From an uncultured Oscillospiraceae bacterium (lineage in GTDB: Bacteria > Bacillota > Clostridia > Oscillospirales > Ruminococcaceae): DNA of 6,456 nucleotides. Position 1 is the stretch's first letter, and each line of letters begins with the position of its first letter. The stretch lies in NCBI GenBank assembly GCA_900555435.1, contig USLH01000127.1:1-6456 (forward strand). Reading direction: 5' to 3'. A model generated the notes under the pieces. The model saw only the letters and a list, made by a program, of their open reading frames with translations. It had not been told where the DNA came from and made no database searches. The position numbers and the translations under genes were made by a program. Positions 1-6,445 of this stretch are shown here, in pieces.

Positions 1-867
1 TTTGAGCTACAAGAGGACAAGGTACAAGATGTCATATTATCTTCTATGGATGAGAACACTTTTGAATTCTTCTTCGGCGTACAGCCAGAACCGGATACTG
101 TTTATTTCGGTGCGCAAATAGAAAAGGACTTGCCCAACAGATTGTTTTTTGGGCGTGATTGGTTTTTGCTTGATGAACAAGGCGCAACGATAAACGGACA
201 GCTACTGCACACAGCAACCTTACCCGACAATTCTGATTTCTTACTATTGAGCGCTATGGAAAGTGAAAATGTGGATACCGCGCAGCTTATCGTTTTGCCG
301 TTTTCGCAGCTAAATATGTTGACTGCCAATGCTGACGCCCCCATGGCCTATTTGAGCGTATTTTTACAAAGCGGACAGGGTATTGACGATGTACAGAGAA
401 TTGCCGATTGGCTACAAAGCCGTCATCCGTCCTACAGTTATACGGTGTCTGACCAACGCGCGGAACTCAAAAAATCCATCCGCGATATAACGCAATGGAT
501 GGAGCTGTTTGTATGGGTAGCAAAATGTTCGCTTGTCATTACAACGGTGGGCATCATTGGAGTTTTACTTATCTATGTAGAACAGCGCAGACGAGAATTC
601 GTTATTGCGTTGACTTTGGGGGCAACACACGGTACGCTTATTTTTGAACTGTTTTGCGAAGTGTTGCTTTTTTCACTTTTGGGAGGTGTAATAAGTTTGC
701 TGTTAACAATATTTATTGCACCGCAGCTTTCCACTGTGACATTCACAGTGCGTTTTTCCTGGACATGCGCGATACTTGCAATAGGCATAGCATTTGGAAT
801 CACGCTTATATGTTGTGTATGTACGATCCTCGGCACGCGTAGTCGCTACCCAACGAAGATTTTATAG
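1..867 (+). CDS. ABC transporter permease, FtsX/MacB-like, C-terminal part (5' end outside window)
   Basis: The frame is open from base 1, so the start lies upstream; the first in-window ATG (46) is probably internal. Counting residues from that ATG, about 1-150 form a soluble, probably extracytoplasmic domain. It is followed by three hydrophobic segments at about 153-178, 203-226 and 238-262. Between the first two lies a charged loop, EQRRREFVIALTLGAT, which matches the FtsX/MacB-type coupling loop (typically E-R-x-R-E-I-G-x-x-x-A-x-G-A) that contacts the ATPase. The C-terminus RYPTKIL resembles the usual P-x-x-A-L ending of these permeases. In this family the subunit works with an ATPase to extrude peptides, drugs or lipoproteins, or as a mechanotransmitter; the substrate cannot be read here. 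The ATPase gene follows after 17 bp, so the two are almost certainly cotranscribed. Family assignment is fairly sure; precise role is unknown. Confidence 0.85.
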   Translation, partial: FELQEDKVQDVILSSMDENTFEFFFGVQPEPDTVYFGAQIEKDLPNRLFFGRDWFLLDEQGATINGQLLHTATLPDNSDFLLLSAMESENVDTAQLIVLPFSQLNMLTANADAPMAYLSVFLQSGQGIDDVQRIADWLQSRHPSYSYTVSDQRAELKKSIRDITQWMELFVWVAKCSLVITTVGIIGVLLIYVEQRRREFVIALTLGATHGTLIFELFCEVLLFSLLGGVISLLLTIFIAPQLSTVTFTVRFSWTCAILAIGIAFGITLICCVCTILGTRSRYPTKIL

Positions 868-874
868 CGTTAAA

Positions 875-879
875 AGGAG
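875..879 (+). promoter_or_regulatory. Ribosome binding site of the ABC ATPase gene
   Basis: AGGAG lies 5 nt upstream of the ATG at 885, in the 17-bp gap after the permease stop. It supports the ATG at 885 as the start. Confidence 0.75.
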
Positions 880-884
880 CAAAA

Positions 885-1595
885 ATGAAACCGATTCTAA
901 AGCTGCAAGATGCAAGTAAAATTTATCGGCAGGGGGGTGTGAAAACTGTAGGGATCGAGGCGGTAAACCTTGAAATCTATCCTCACGATTTTGTCGCTAT
1001 TACAGGTCGTTCAGGCTGCGGCAAATCGACTCTGCTAAACATTTTAGGCTGTATGGATGAACTGACAAGCGGCAGTTATTTCTTTGACGGCGAGGACATT
1101 ACACGACTGAAAAGTAGAGCCGGCGCGGCATTACGTAACGAGAAAATTGGCTATGTATTCCAAGCATTCAACTTGGTTAATGAAATTAGCGCGCTTGAAA
1201 ACGTCTGTATGCCGCTTGGTTATGCGGGTGTGTCCAAACGGGAAAGAGATGCGGTTGCACATGAACTGCTCGCACGCGTTGGCATGGCCGAAAAAGCCAA
1301 CAAGCGACCAGTAAATCTTTCTGGCGGTGAACAACAGCGCGTTGCCATTGCAAGAGCGCTGGCTCGTTCGCCGCGTGTGTTACTGGCCGATGAACCTACC
1401 GGCAACTTAGACAAAGCTAACAGCCTCGCCATTATGGAACTGTTTTCAAGTTTCAATCGCAGTGGCATGACGATTGTTATGGTAACGCACTCTCCAGATG
1501 TGGCAGCGTACGCAAGTAGGCAAATACATATCTGTGATGGAAAAATCATTGAATCCTTTTTGGGAGGAACATATTATAGCAGTCCAATCAAATAA
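885..1595 (+). CDS. ABC transporter ATP-binding protein (LolD/MacB-type), C-terminus altered by IS insertion
   Basis: This is a 236-residue nucleotide-binding subunit that powers the adjacent FtsX-like permease by ATP hydrolysis at the cytoplasmic face of the membrane. All motifs are present: Walker A GRSGCGKST (41-49), Q-loop glutamine in VFQAFNL (Q93), signature LSGGEQQR (145-152), Walker B VLLADEP with catalytic E170, D-loop NLD (174-176) and switch histidine H202 in VTHS. Length and motif spacing are typical of the LolD/MacB/FtsE group. The last codons (YSSPIK and the TAA at 1593-1595) are read from the terminal inverted repeat of the IS630 element. Without the IS and one TA copy, the frame would run on through IDDSIQENIASP to a TGA at 2627-2629, giving 243 residues. 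All catalytic motifs lie upstream of the insertion, so activity is probably retained. The substrate is not evident. Confidence 0.93.
   Translation: MKPILKLQDASKIYRQGGVKTVGIEAVNLEIYPHDFVAITGRSGCGKSTLLNILGCMDELTSGSYFFDGEDITRLKSRAGAALRNEKIGYVFQAFNLVNEISALENVCMPLGYAGVSKRERDAVAHELLARVGMAEKANKRPVNLSGGEQQRVAIARALARSPRVLLADEPTGNLDKANSLAIMELFSSFNRSGMTIVMVTHSPDVAAYASRQIHICDGKIIESFLGGTYYSSPIK
1575..1588 (+). repeat. Left terminal inverted repeat of the IS630 element
   Basis: TATAGCAGTCCAAT matches the inverted sequence at 2576-2589 with one mismatch at 1582 (G here, A in the other copy). It also encodes the last residues of the ABC ATPase. Confidence 0.8.
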
Positions 1596-1631
1596 AGTTA
1601 CAGCTTGACAAAAGGTGTAAAATTGAGTCAA

Positions 1632-1636
1632 AGAGG
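1632..1636 (+). promoter_or_regulatory. Ribosome binding site of IS630 orfA
   Basis: AGAGG lies 8 nt before the ATG at 1645 and supports that start. Confidence 0.5.
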
Positions 1637-1644
1637 CGATTGAA

Positions 1645-2061
1645 ATGTTGCACAATGAAGCAAGAAAACTTCTGATTCAGGCATTGGAGAAAACACACAA
1701 TGCAAGAGAAGTCGCTGAAAACTTCTCTGTCAATCGAGGCACGGTATATCGCCTGAAAAGACAGCTGGAAGAAACTGGTTCCATCGAAACCAGAACCTAT
1801 CCTCGCGGACGTAAATCAGCTTTGAGCCGGGAAGGTATCCGCAACATTGAACAGTTGCTGAAAGAGAAGCCCGACATCACGATTGCAGAAATCATAGATA
1901 CACTTCAACTCAAAGCCTGTAATGAAACAGTTCGTAAAGCAGTGCTCAAACTTGGATATCGTCGTAAAAAGAAATCTCTTCACGCCAGCGAACAGGAGCG
2001 TCCCCGATGTGAAGGAAAAACGCAAAGTATGGAAAGAGAATATGTCCGGGTACGCCCCTGA
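1645..2061 (+). CDS. IS630-family transposase, orfA (DNA-binding half)
   Basis: This N-terminal frame encodes 138 residues, of which the first 120 match the IS630 plan. Two helix-turn-helix regions are visible: about 18-40 (AREVAENFSVNRGTVYRLKRQ region) and about 78-105 (ITIAEIIDTL ... ETVRKAVLKLGY). These bind the terminal repeats in the family. The conserved linker KKKSLHASEQERP ends at residue 120; after it the frame diverges into RCEGKTQSMERE and stops at 2061. The family continuation (DVKEKRKVWKE) is in the +1 frame, so orfA alone lacks the catalytic residues. It would yield full transposase only by a ribosomal +1 shift; alone it could bind ends and act as an inhibitor (inference). Confidence 0.85.
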   Translation: MLHNEARKLLIQALEKTHNAREVAENFSVNRGTVYRLKRQLEETGSIETRTYPRGRKSALSREGIRNIEQLLKEKPDITIAEIIDTLQLKACNETVRKAVLKLGYRRKKKSLHASEQERPRCEGKTQSMEREYVRVRP

Positions 2062-2572
2062 AAAGCTTGTTTTTCTGGATGAAAGTGGAATCAATGTCAA
2101 TATGACGAGATTTTATGCCCGTTCCAAGGGTGGTTCTCGCGCAGTTGATGCTGTACCTCTGTGGAAACCTCAAAATATGACTGTCCTATCTTCGATTCAA
2201 CTGAACGGCGAAACTGCCTATACAACATATTCAGGAGGAACAACTTCAGAAAGATTTGTTGATTATCTGAGAAACATTCTTATTCCGACACTTTCTCCCG
2301 ACTCGGTCGTTGTGATGGACAATATGCGTTCTCACCATACACAGGCAGTAAAGGATTTATTGGAGCAGGCTGGCGTTCAATACCTCTATCTGCCACCGTA
2401 CAGCCCTGATTTGAATCCTATTGAGAAGATGTGGTCTAACCTCAAGGCTTTTCTGAGAAAGGCAAAAGTTCGTTTGTTGGAGAAGCTGCCGGATGCCGTT
2501 CGTGCTGCTTTCAAAACGATTTCTTCACATGACTGTTCTGGATGGTTTCGCGTTTGTGGCTATTCACGCTAA
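1922..2572 (+). CDS. IS630-family transposase, orfB (DDE catalytic half)
   Basis: This frame carries the RNase H-like DDE domain. Only the portion from about base 2006 (DVKEKRKVWKEN onward) is family-like; the ATG at 1922 lies in the overlap with orfA and need not be a real start. Counting from 1922, the acidic triad is D53 (FLDESG), D133 (VVMDNMRSHH) and E168 (SPDLNPIEKMWS). The last two are separated by 34 residues, the DD34E spacing of IS630. The C-terminus (SSHDCSGWFRVCGYSR) is typical and complete. Joined to orfA at 2004/2006 it gives a protein of 308 residues. It would cut and paste the element at TA dinucleotides. The triad is intact, so the element may be active if the frameshift is translated through. 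Confidence 0.85.
   Translation: MKQFVKQCSNLDIVVKRNLFTPANRSVPDVKEKRKVWKENMSGYAPEKLVFLDESGINVNMTRFYARSKGGSRAVDAVPLWKPQNMTVLSSIQLNGETAYTTYSGGTTSERFVDYLRNILIPTLSPDSVVVMDNMRSHHTQAVKDLLEQAGVQYLYLPPYSPDLNPIEKMWSNLKAFLRKAKVRLLEKLPDAVRAAFKTISSHDCSGWFRVCGYSR
1999..2008 (+). other. Probable +1 frameshift site (CGT CCC C GAT) joining IS630 orfA and orfB
   Basis: Reading orfA as CGT CCC and then skipping one C (2005) gives R-P-D-V-K, the expected uninterrupted IS630 sequence. A run of four C at 2002-2005 is a plausible place for a tRNA-Pro +1 slip. Some IS630 elements are known to have two-frame transposases with programmed shifts. A simple one-base insertion in this copy would look the same. Confidence 0.55.
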
Positions 2573-2575
2573 TTT

Positions 2576-2589
2576 ATTGGATTGCTATA
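2576..2589 (-). repeat. Right terminal inverted repeat of the IS630 element
   Basis: Read on the minus strand this is TATAGCAATCCAAT, the partner of 1575-1588. It starts 3 bp after the transposase stop at 2570-2572. Confidence 0.8.
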
Positions 2590-2720
2590 TATAGACGATT
2601 CAATTCAGGAAAATATAGCTTCACCTTGAAAAAAAGCTCAAAAAACGTATCTGCTTGACGCATTGGCTGCACATTCGGTTAAAACGGCAAACGGATTAGA
2701 CGAAGCGAATTTCGCCATCC
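2590..2720. other. Gap between IS630 and the recombinase cassette: displaced 3' end of the ATPase gene and possible gene remnant
   Basis: Bases 2590-2629 restore the ATPase C-terminus (IDDSIQENIASP, TGA) when the IS is removed. Beyond the TGA the same frame stays open and protein-like (KKAQKTYLLDALAAHSVK, then TANGLDEANFAIQTK) up to the terminator. I recognise no protein family. There is no ATG and no convincing ribosome binding site directly upstream. The junction between the AT-rich chromosomal-type DNA and the GC-rich recombinase element should lie here or just to the right (to about 2790), but no duplicated attachment core can be seen from one end alone. Confidence 0.4.
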
Positions 2721-2762
2721 AAACAAAAAACGAGGATACTCCCATAATACAGGAGCATCCTC
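2721..2762 (-). terminator. Rho-independent terminator of the recombinase cassette
   Basis: GAGGATACTCC (2732-2742) pairs with GGAGCATCCTC (2752-2762): an 11-bp stem with one A-C mismatch and a 9-nt loop. On the minus strand the stem is followed by GTTTTTTGTTT (2731-2721). It lies 28 bp beyond the stop of the second recombinase, in the right orientation to end the minus-strand operon. There is no T tract on the plus-strand side, so it acts in one direction. Confidence 0.85.
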
Positions 2763-2790
2763 CGATAACAACAAACGCGCTCTTACCGCC

Positions 2791-4412
2791 TTATACCGCA
2801 ACTTCCGTTCCATCCTTAAACACAAACGCCAGCTTGTCCGGGCAGACCCGAACCGTCTCCGTCAGACCCAAGAACAGCCCTTCGTCAAAGGCTGCCGGCT
2901 GCTCCGCCGCTCTCAGCCTGCCCATAAATGCCCGTAGCTTGTTTCTCCGTAGCAGCCTGTCCGCCTTTTTCGTTTTCATCTTCTCCATTTCTGCGTCCAG
3001 TCGGCTCAACTCGCCCTCCACCTCCTGGTACTGACGCCGGTATTCCTCCTGATCCTGTTCCTTCACGGCGTTCTCCCGCACCATGGCCGTCAGTTTCCGG
3101 AGCAGGACCTCTTTTTCCGCTGCAAGCCGGCAGAGCTGCTGTTCCAGCCCGGAGGTCTCCGCCAGAGCGGCTGAGAACTCGTCCGCCGCGCTCAGGATCT
3201 CCACCCGTCTGGAAATCAGCCGGTTCACCGCCTCCACAAAGGCTTCCCGCAGTTCCTTCTCTTCCAGATGCCGGTTGGGGCAGGCATTCCCTTTCCGGGC
3301 GTACTTCCGGTTGCACCGCCAGATCACCTTGCGGTAGGGATCGTTGCTGTGCCATACCTTGCTGCCGAAGGTACCGCCGCAGAAGCCGCAAGCCGGTCGG
3401 AAAACAGGCTCTTGGCGCTGGTGTGGCGGCTTTTGCCCTTTCGACGCTTCATCTCCAGCTGTACCAGATCGAACAACTCCCGGCTGATAATCCCCGGATG
3501 GCTGTTCTCCACAAAGAATTGCGGCACCTCGCCCTCGTTGACTTTGGCGGTTTTGGTAAGAAAATCCACCGTGAATGTCTTTTGCAGCAGCGCGTCTCCC
3601 TTGTATTTCTCGTTGGTCAGAATGGATTTCACCGTGCTGCCCGCCCACCGCTCCTTTCCGCCCGGCGTGGGGATCCGCTGCTTTGTCAGCAGCTCCGCGA
3701 TGCCGGATGGCGTCTGCCCGTCCAGAAACAGGCCGTAGATCTGCCGCACGGTCTCCGCTTCCTTTTCATTCACCACCGGCGTTCCGTCCTCGCCCCGGTC
3801 GTAGCCCAGGAAACGGCTGTAGGCCATGGATACCTTGCCGTCGGCGATGCGCCTGCGCCAGCCCCAGGTCACGTTCTCCGAAATGCTGCGGCTTTCTTCC
3901 TGGGCAAGGCTGGACATGATGGTGATCATCAGCTCTCCCTTGCTGTCCAGAGTATCGATGTTCTCCTTTTCAAACGTGACCCCGATCCCTTTTTCCTTCA
4001 GCTTCCGGATGGTGGTCAGGCTGTCCACCGTGTTCCGGGCGAAACGGCTGACGCTTTTTGTAATGATCCGGTCGATCTTCCCAGCCAGCGCATCCGCGAT
4101 GAGCCGGTTAAAGCCCTCCCGACGGGCGGTGGAGGTGGCCGAAATGCCGTCATCCGTATACAGGCCCGCATATTCCCACTCCGGGTTGTTCCGAATCAGG
4201 CTGCCGTAATAGTCGCACTGGGCCTCGAAGGAAGTCTCCTGCTCCTCCTGATCGGTACTGACCCGGGCGTAAGCGGCTACCCGGGGCTTCCGTACCGGCT
4301 GCAGGGGGACTGCGGCACAGGCCTGCATCCTGGCCGGAATGGCGGTGACCTTCCGCCCGTCCGGCATGACCCGGACAGCTTCCGGAGGGGCGGCGGTCAT
4401 GAACTGCGTCAT
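2791..4412 (-). pseudogene. Large serine recombinase, frameshifted in the zinc ribbon
   Basis: The first frame (4412 down to 3324) has an N-terminal resolvase domain with RVAAYARVSTDQ (nucleophile S52, R50), the active-site SRFARN (R123, R126) and the E-helix region SSLAQEESRSISENV. The recombinase domain follows (about 200-320). At about 3389-3392 the frame breaks: FSDRLA continues as CGFCGGTFGS only in the other frame, which runs to the TAA at 2791. One base appears missing (net -1). The second frame holds the zinc ligands (composite C342, C345, C367, C378), a charged coiled coil at about 420-495 and a C-terminal segment ending in AFVFKDGTEVAV. Repaired length is about 540 residues, normal for the family. 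The ATG overlaps the upstream stop as ATGA, with GGGAGGA 8 nt upstream, indicating translational coupling. As written, translation gives a 362-residue protein that keeps catalysis but loses the zinc ribbon and coiled coil used for DNA recognition and synapsis. A sequencing error is possible. Confidence 0.8.
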
Positions 4413-5716
4413 CCCTGGTTTCCTCCCTTCTTCCGTTTCAGGTTATGGAGCCGGGCCTGCTCCCGCATCTCCTCCGTCCAGCTTTCGGCCCGGGAGCGGT
4501 CCTTCCAGACCCTTTCATCTTCCCTCCCGTCCTGAAAAACAAAGACCAGATGATTGTCCTTCGGTATCCGGATCTCCTTCAGAACCGTCAGAGCTTCTTC
4601 CGTGATCACTTTTACCCCCAGCGCTTCCTCTGTGATTCGATACAAGGTTTCCTCGGGGATCTGCTTGGCCGGACAGAAGGCCTTGCCCCTTTGCAGATAA
4701 GTCCAGCACTGCCAGGTGATGCGGGATACGTTGGTCCTGCGCCGGTAATGCTGTCCGCAGCAGCCGCAGACGATCCGACCGGAAAAGGGATACCGGGCGG
4801 TGGTAGGCTTCTGCACGTTGGTCTTTTCCCGGTTGGCCTGCAGCGTTTGCCGGGCCAGGGTATAGGTCTCCCGGTCAATGATGGCCGGGTGGGAATCCTG
4901 CACGTAATACTGTGGCAGCTGCCCCCGGTTCACCACCTTCTTCTTGGTCAGATGATCCGAGCAGAAGGTCTTCTGCAAAAGGGCGTCGCCCATATACTTT
5001 TCGTTGGCCAGCATCGTGCGGATCAGTCCGGAAGACCACCGGCCGCCCAGCCGGCAGGGGATCTGCTCCCGCTGCAGGGCTTCCGCGATCAGATTGCTGC
5101 CCAGACCGTGGGTGTAGTCGTGAAAGACCCTGCGCACCACGGAGGCCTCCTCCGGGTCGATGACAATCCTGCCTCCCTGGCTGCGGTAGCCGTAGAGCAG
5201 CATCAGGTTCATGGGCCTGCCCTCGGAGAAGTCCTTGCGCACCCGCCACTTGCAGTTCTCGGATACGCTCCGGCTTTCCTCCTGAGCGAAGGAAGCGAGG
5301 AAGGAAAGCATCAGTTCTCCGTCCCCGCTCAGGGTATCCAGCCGTTCCTTTTCAAAGAAAACGGCGATCCCGCGCTCCTTCAGTTCCCGGGCCGTTTCCA
5401 GCAGGGTGACGGTGTTCCGGGCGAAGCGGCTCACCGACTTGGTCAGAATCCGGTCGATCTTTCCGGCCCGGCAGTCCGCCAGCAGCCGCTGAAACTCCGG
5501 CCGCTCGCCCCTGGTGCCGGTGTAGTCCGCATCCGCATAACAGCCTGCGTAGGTCCAGCCGGGATGCTTCTGGATCATCTGGCTGTAATAGCTGATCTGC
5601 CGGGACAGGGAATGGAGCATGGCGTCCTTGCCGGAGGAGACCCGGGCGTAGGCGGCCACCCGGAGCAGCCGGGGCCGCGGCGCAGGGGCTGCCAGGGGAT
5701 GAATCACTTTTTCCAT
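4409..5716 (-). CDS. Large serine recombinase (site-specific integrase/excisionase-type), intact
   Basis: This 435-residue protein cuts and rejoins DNA through a 5'-phosphoserine intermediate; relatives integrate and excise Firmicute mobile elements (TndX/TnpX-like). The resolvase domain (about 18-165) has YARVSS with nucleophile S27 and R25, SVSRFARN with R97 and R100, and FAQEESRSVSEN. The recombinase DNA-binding domain follows at about 170-290 (LLYGYRS ... LANEKYMGDALLQKTF). A zinc ribbon has ligands C317, C320, C337 and C348. Unlike many relatives there is no long coiled coil after the ribbon; the protein passes directly to a short tail with LVFVFQDGRE and a basic end (LKRKKGGNQG). AAAGGAGG sits 11 nt before the ATG. 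It lies 51 bp after the zinc-finger gene and overlaps the next recombinase by 4 bp, so the three genes form one operon. The target site is unknown. Confidence 0.93.
   Translation of the reverse strand: MEKVIHPLAAPAPRPRLLRVAAYARVSSGKDAMLHSLSRQISYYSQMIQKHPGWTYAGCYADADYTGTRGERPEFQRLLADCRAGKIDRILTKSVSRFARNTVTLLETARELKERGIAVFFEKERLDTLSGDGELMLSFLASFAQEESRSVSENCKWRVRKDFSEGRPMNLMLLYGYRSQGGRIVIDPEEASVVRRVFHDYTHGLGSNLIAEALQREQIPCRLGGRWSSGLIRTMLANEKYMGDALLQKTFCSDHLTKKKVVNRGQLPQYYVQDSHPAIIDRETYTLARQTLQANREKTNVQKPTTARYPFSGRIVCGCCGQHYRRRTNVSRITWQCWTYLQRGKAFCPAKQIPEETLYRITEEALGVKVITEEALTVLKEIRIPKDNHLVFVFQDGREDERVWKDRSRAESWTEEMREQARLHNLKRKKGGNQG
4421..4427 (-). promoter_or_regulatory. Ribosome binding site of the second recombinase, inside the end of the first
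   Basis: On the minus strand GGGAGGA lies 8 nt before the ATG at 4412 and within the last codons of the upstream recombinase. Together with the ATGA overlap it decides the start over a later in-frame ATG at 4397. Confidence 0.7.
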
Positions 5717-5727
5717 CAGGCTTTTCG

Positions 5728-5735
5728 CCTCCTTT
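5728..5735 (-). promoter_or_regulatory. Ribosome binding site of the intact serine recombinase
   Basis: On the minus strand AAAGGAGG occurs 11 nt upstream of the ATG at 5716. It supports that start; the RVAAYARVSS motif then begins about 18 residues in, as in relatives. Confidence 0.75.
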
Positions 5736-5767
5736 CCCGTTCATATTCGCTCTTATGAGGGAAGCTA

Positions 5768-6445
5768 TCAAGCATTATTTTGATACAAACCGCCCCATAC
5801 GGGAGAGAATTTCCGCCGCAGAAACCTATCGATCTGCACAAATTCTCCGGGTGTGACCAGCCCGTCCTCCCGCATTTGTCTGGCAATGGAGAGGGCCGCC
5901 CGGTAGTTCAGTTCCCGCTCGAACTGCTCCTTTGTCAGTATGGGCGCGGTCGGGTCAGCTTCCTCCCGAGGGGAGGCCGTCGGCTTTTTGTTTGTCGCTG
6001 CTGCAGTCGGGTCTGCTTCCAATCGACGGGAAAGCGTTGCCTTTTCGCTCTCCCCGGACGGAGACGCAGTGCTTCCAAAGCGATGACGGATATAGCAGGC
6101 GTGGCTGCAATACTTTCGGGAGGCGCTCCCGCCTGTCAGCAGCGCGTCGCACCCGGCGCAGTACCGGGGCGTCCCGCCCAGCAGGTTATGCTTCCGCCAA
6201 TAGGCGGTGCGGCAGGCCGGGCTGCAGAACAGGCGCTCCCGCCTGCCGGGAAGCGGGGGAACAGGAGCGCCGCAGTTTCTGCATTGGGACGACGCGCTCG
6301 CCTCAGTCCTGTCCTCCTGCGGAGTGTTCCGGCGGCAGAAGGTTTTGACGGTATCCGGGGAAAGCCCCAGCTTTTCGCCGATCTGGCGGTAGGTCATATG
6401 CTGCTCCCGATAGTGGAGAATCAGTATTTTCTGTTCCTGGGTCAT
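5768..6445 (-). CDS. HTH / double zinc-finger protein with C-terminal SHOCT-like domain, recombinase-cassette accessory
   Basis: This 225-residue protein has three parts. Residues about 1-42 form a helix-turn-helix like sigma factor region 4 (TYRQIGEKLGLSPDTVKTFC). Residues 55-117 hold two similar zinc-finger units, C55-x2-C58 ... C74-x3-C78 and C96-x2-C99 ... C113-x3-C117, the second ending in RKYCSHACYIRHRFG. After a low-complexity linker (about 125-167) with EADPTA twice, residues about 169-215 form a SHOCT-like segment (LTKEQFERELNYRAALSIA ... GLVTPGEFVQIDRFLRRKFSP). Similar proteins are often labelled sigma-70-like and lie just upstream of tandem serine recombinases on Clostridia elements; here it is the first gene of that operon. 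A role as DNA-binding regulator or recombination accessory is inference. It is not a true sigma factor, as region 2 is absent. The ATG at 6445 is chosen because the HTH then starts as in relatives; the frame is open to the window edge, so an earlier start cannot be excluded. Confidence 0.8.
   Translation of the reverse strand: MTQEQKILILHYREQHMTYRQIGEKLGLSPDTVKTFCRRNTPQEDRTEASASSQCRNCGAPVPPLPGRRERLFCSPACRTAYWRKHNLLGGTPRYCAGCDALLTGGSASRKYCSHACYIRHRFGSTASPSGESEKATLSRRLEADPTAAATNKKPTASPREEADPTAPILTKEQFERELNYRAALSIARQMREDGLVTPGEFVQIDRFLRRKFSPVWGGLYQNNA

Larger units (their letters stand above)
1575..2589 (+). mobile_element. IS630-family insertion sequence, complete, with terminal inverted repeats and TA flanks
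   Basis: Terminal inverted repeats are TATAGCAGTCCAAT at 1575-1588 and, read on the minus strand, TATAGCAATCCAAT at 2589-2576: 13 of 14 match. The element carries one transposase in two overlapping frames ending about 15 bp from the right end. IS630/Tc1-mariner elements insert at TA and duplicate it. The ends start with TATA, so the duplicated TA could be 1575-1576/2588-2589 or 1577-1578/2586-2587; the element proper is therefore about 1.0 kb either way. Precise removal restores an open ATPase frame across the junction, which independently supports the boundaries. The exact IS name is not recognised. Confidence 0.85.

Noticed and set aside
1605..1623. TTGACA (1605) and TAAAAT (1618) as an IS promoter
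   Set aside because: The spacing is 7 bp, far from the 16-18 bp needed. No good -10 lies 17 bp after TTGACA.
2705..2715. Small palindrome GCGAA-T-TTCGC as an attachment or operator site
   Set aside because: Only 5-bp arms; this is expected by chance and has no supporting second copy.
2663..3034. Plus-strand open frame starting at TTG 2663
   Set aside because: It crosses the minus-strand terminator and runs antisense into the recombinase, so it is not one gene. Only its first part (to about 2730) is noted as a possible remnant.
3385..3396. Programmed frameshift in the second recombinase
   Set aside because: No slippery heptamer or homopolymer run is present at the break, and large serine recombinases are not known to use frameshifting. 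Mutation or sequencing error is simpler.
2928..5758. Long plus-strand open frames (2928-4535 and 4445-5758) opposite the recombinases
   Set aside because: They are GC-rich antisense shadows. Their composition is proline/arginine/glycine-rich and no domains are recognisable, while the minus strand carries well-conserved recombinases in the same place.
5352..5771. Minus-strand frame of 139 codons starting near 5771
   Set aside because: It overlaps the start of the intact recombinase in another frame and shows no domain; the recombinase start has a better ribosome binding site.
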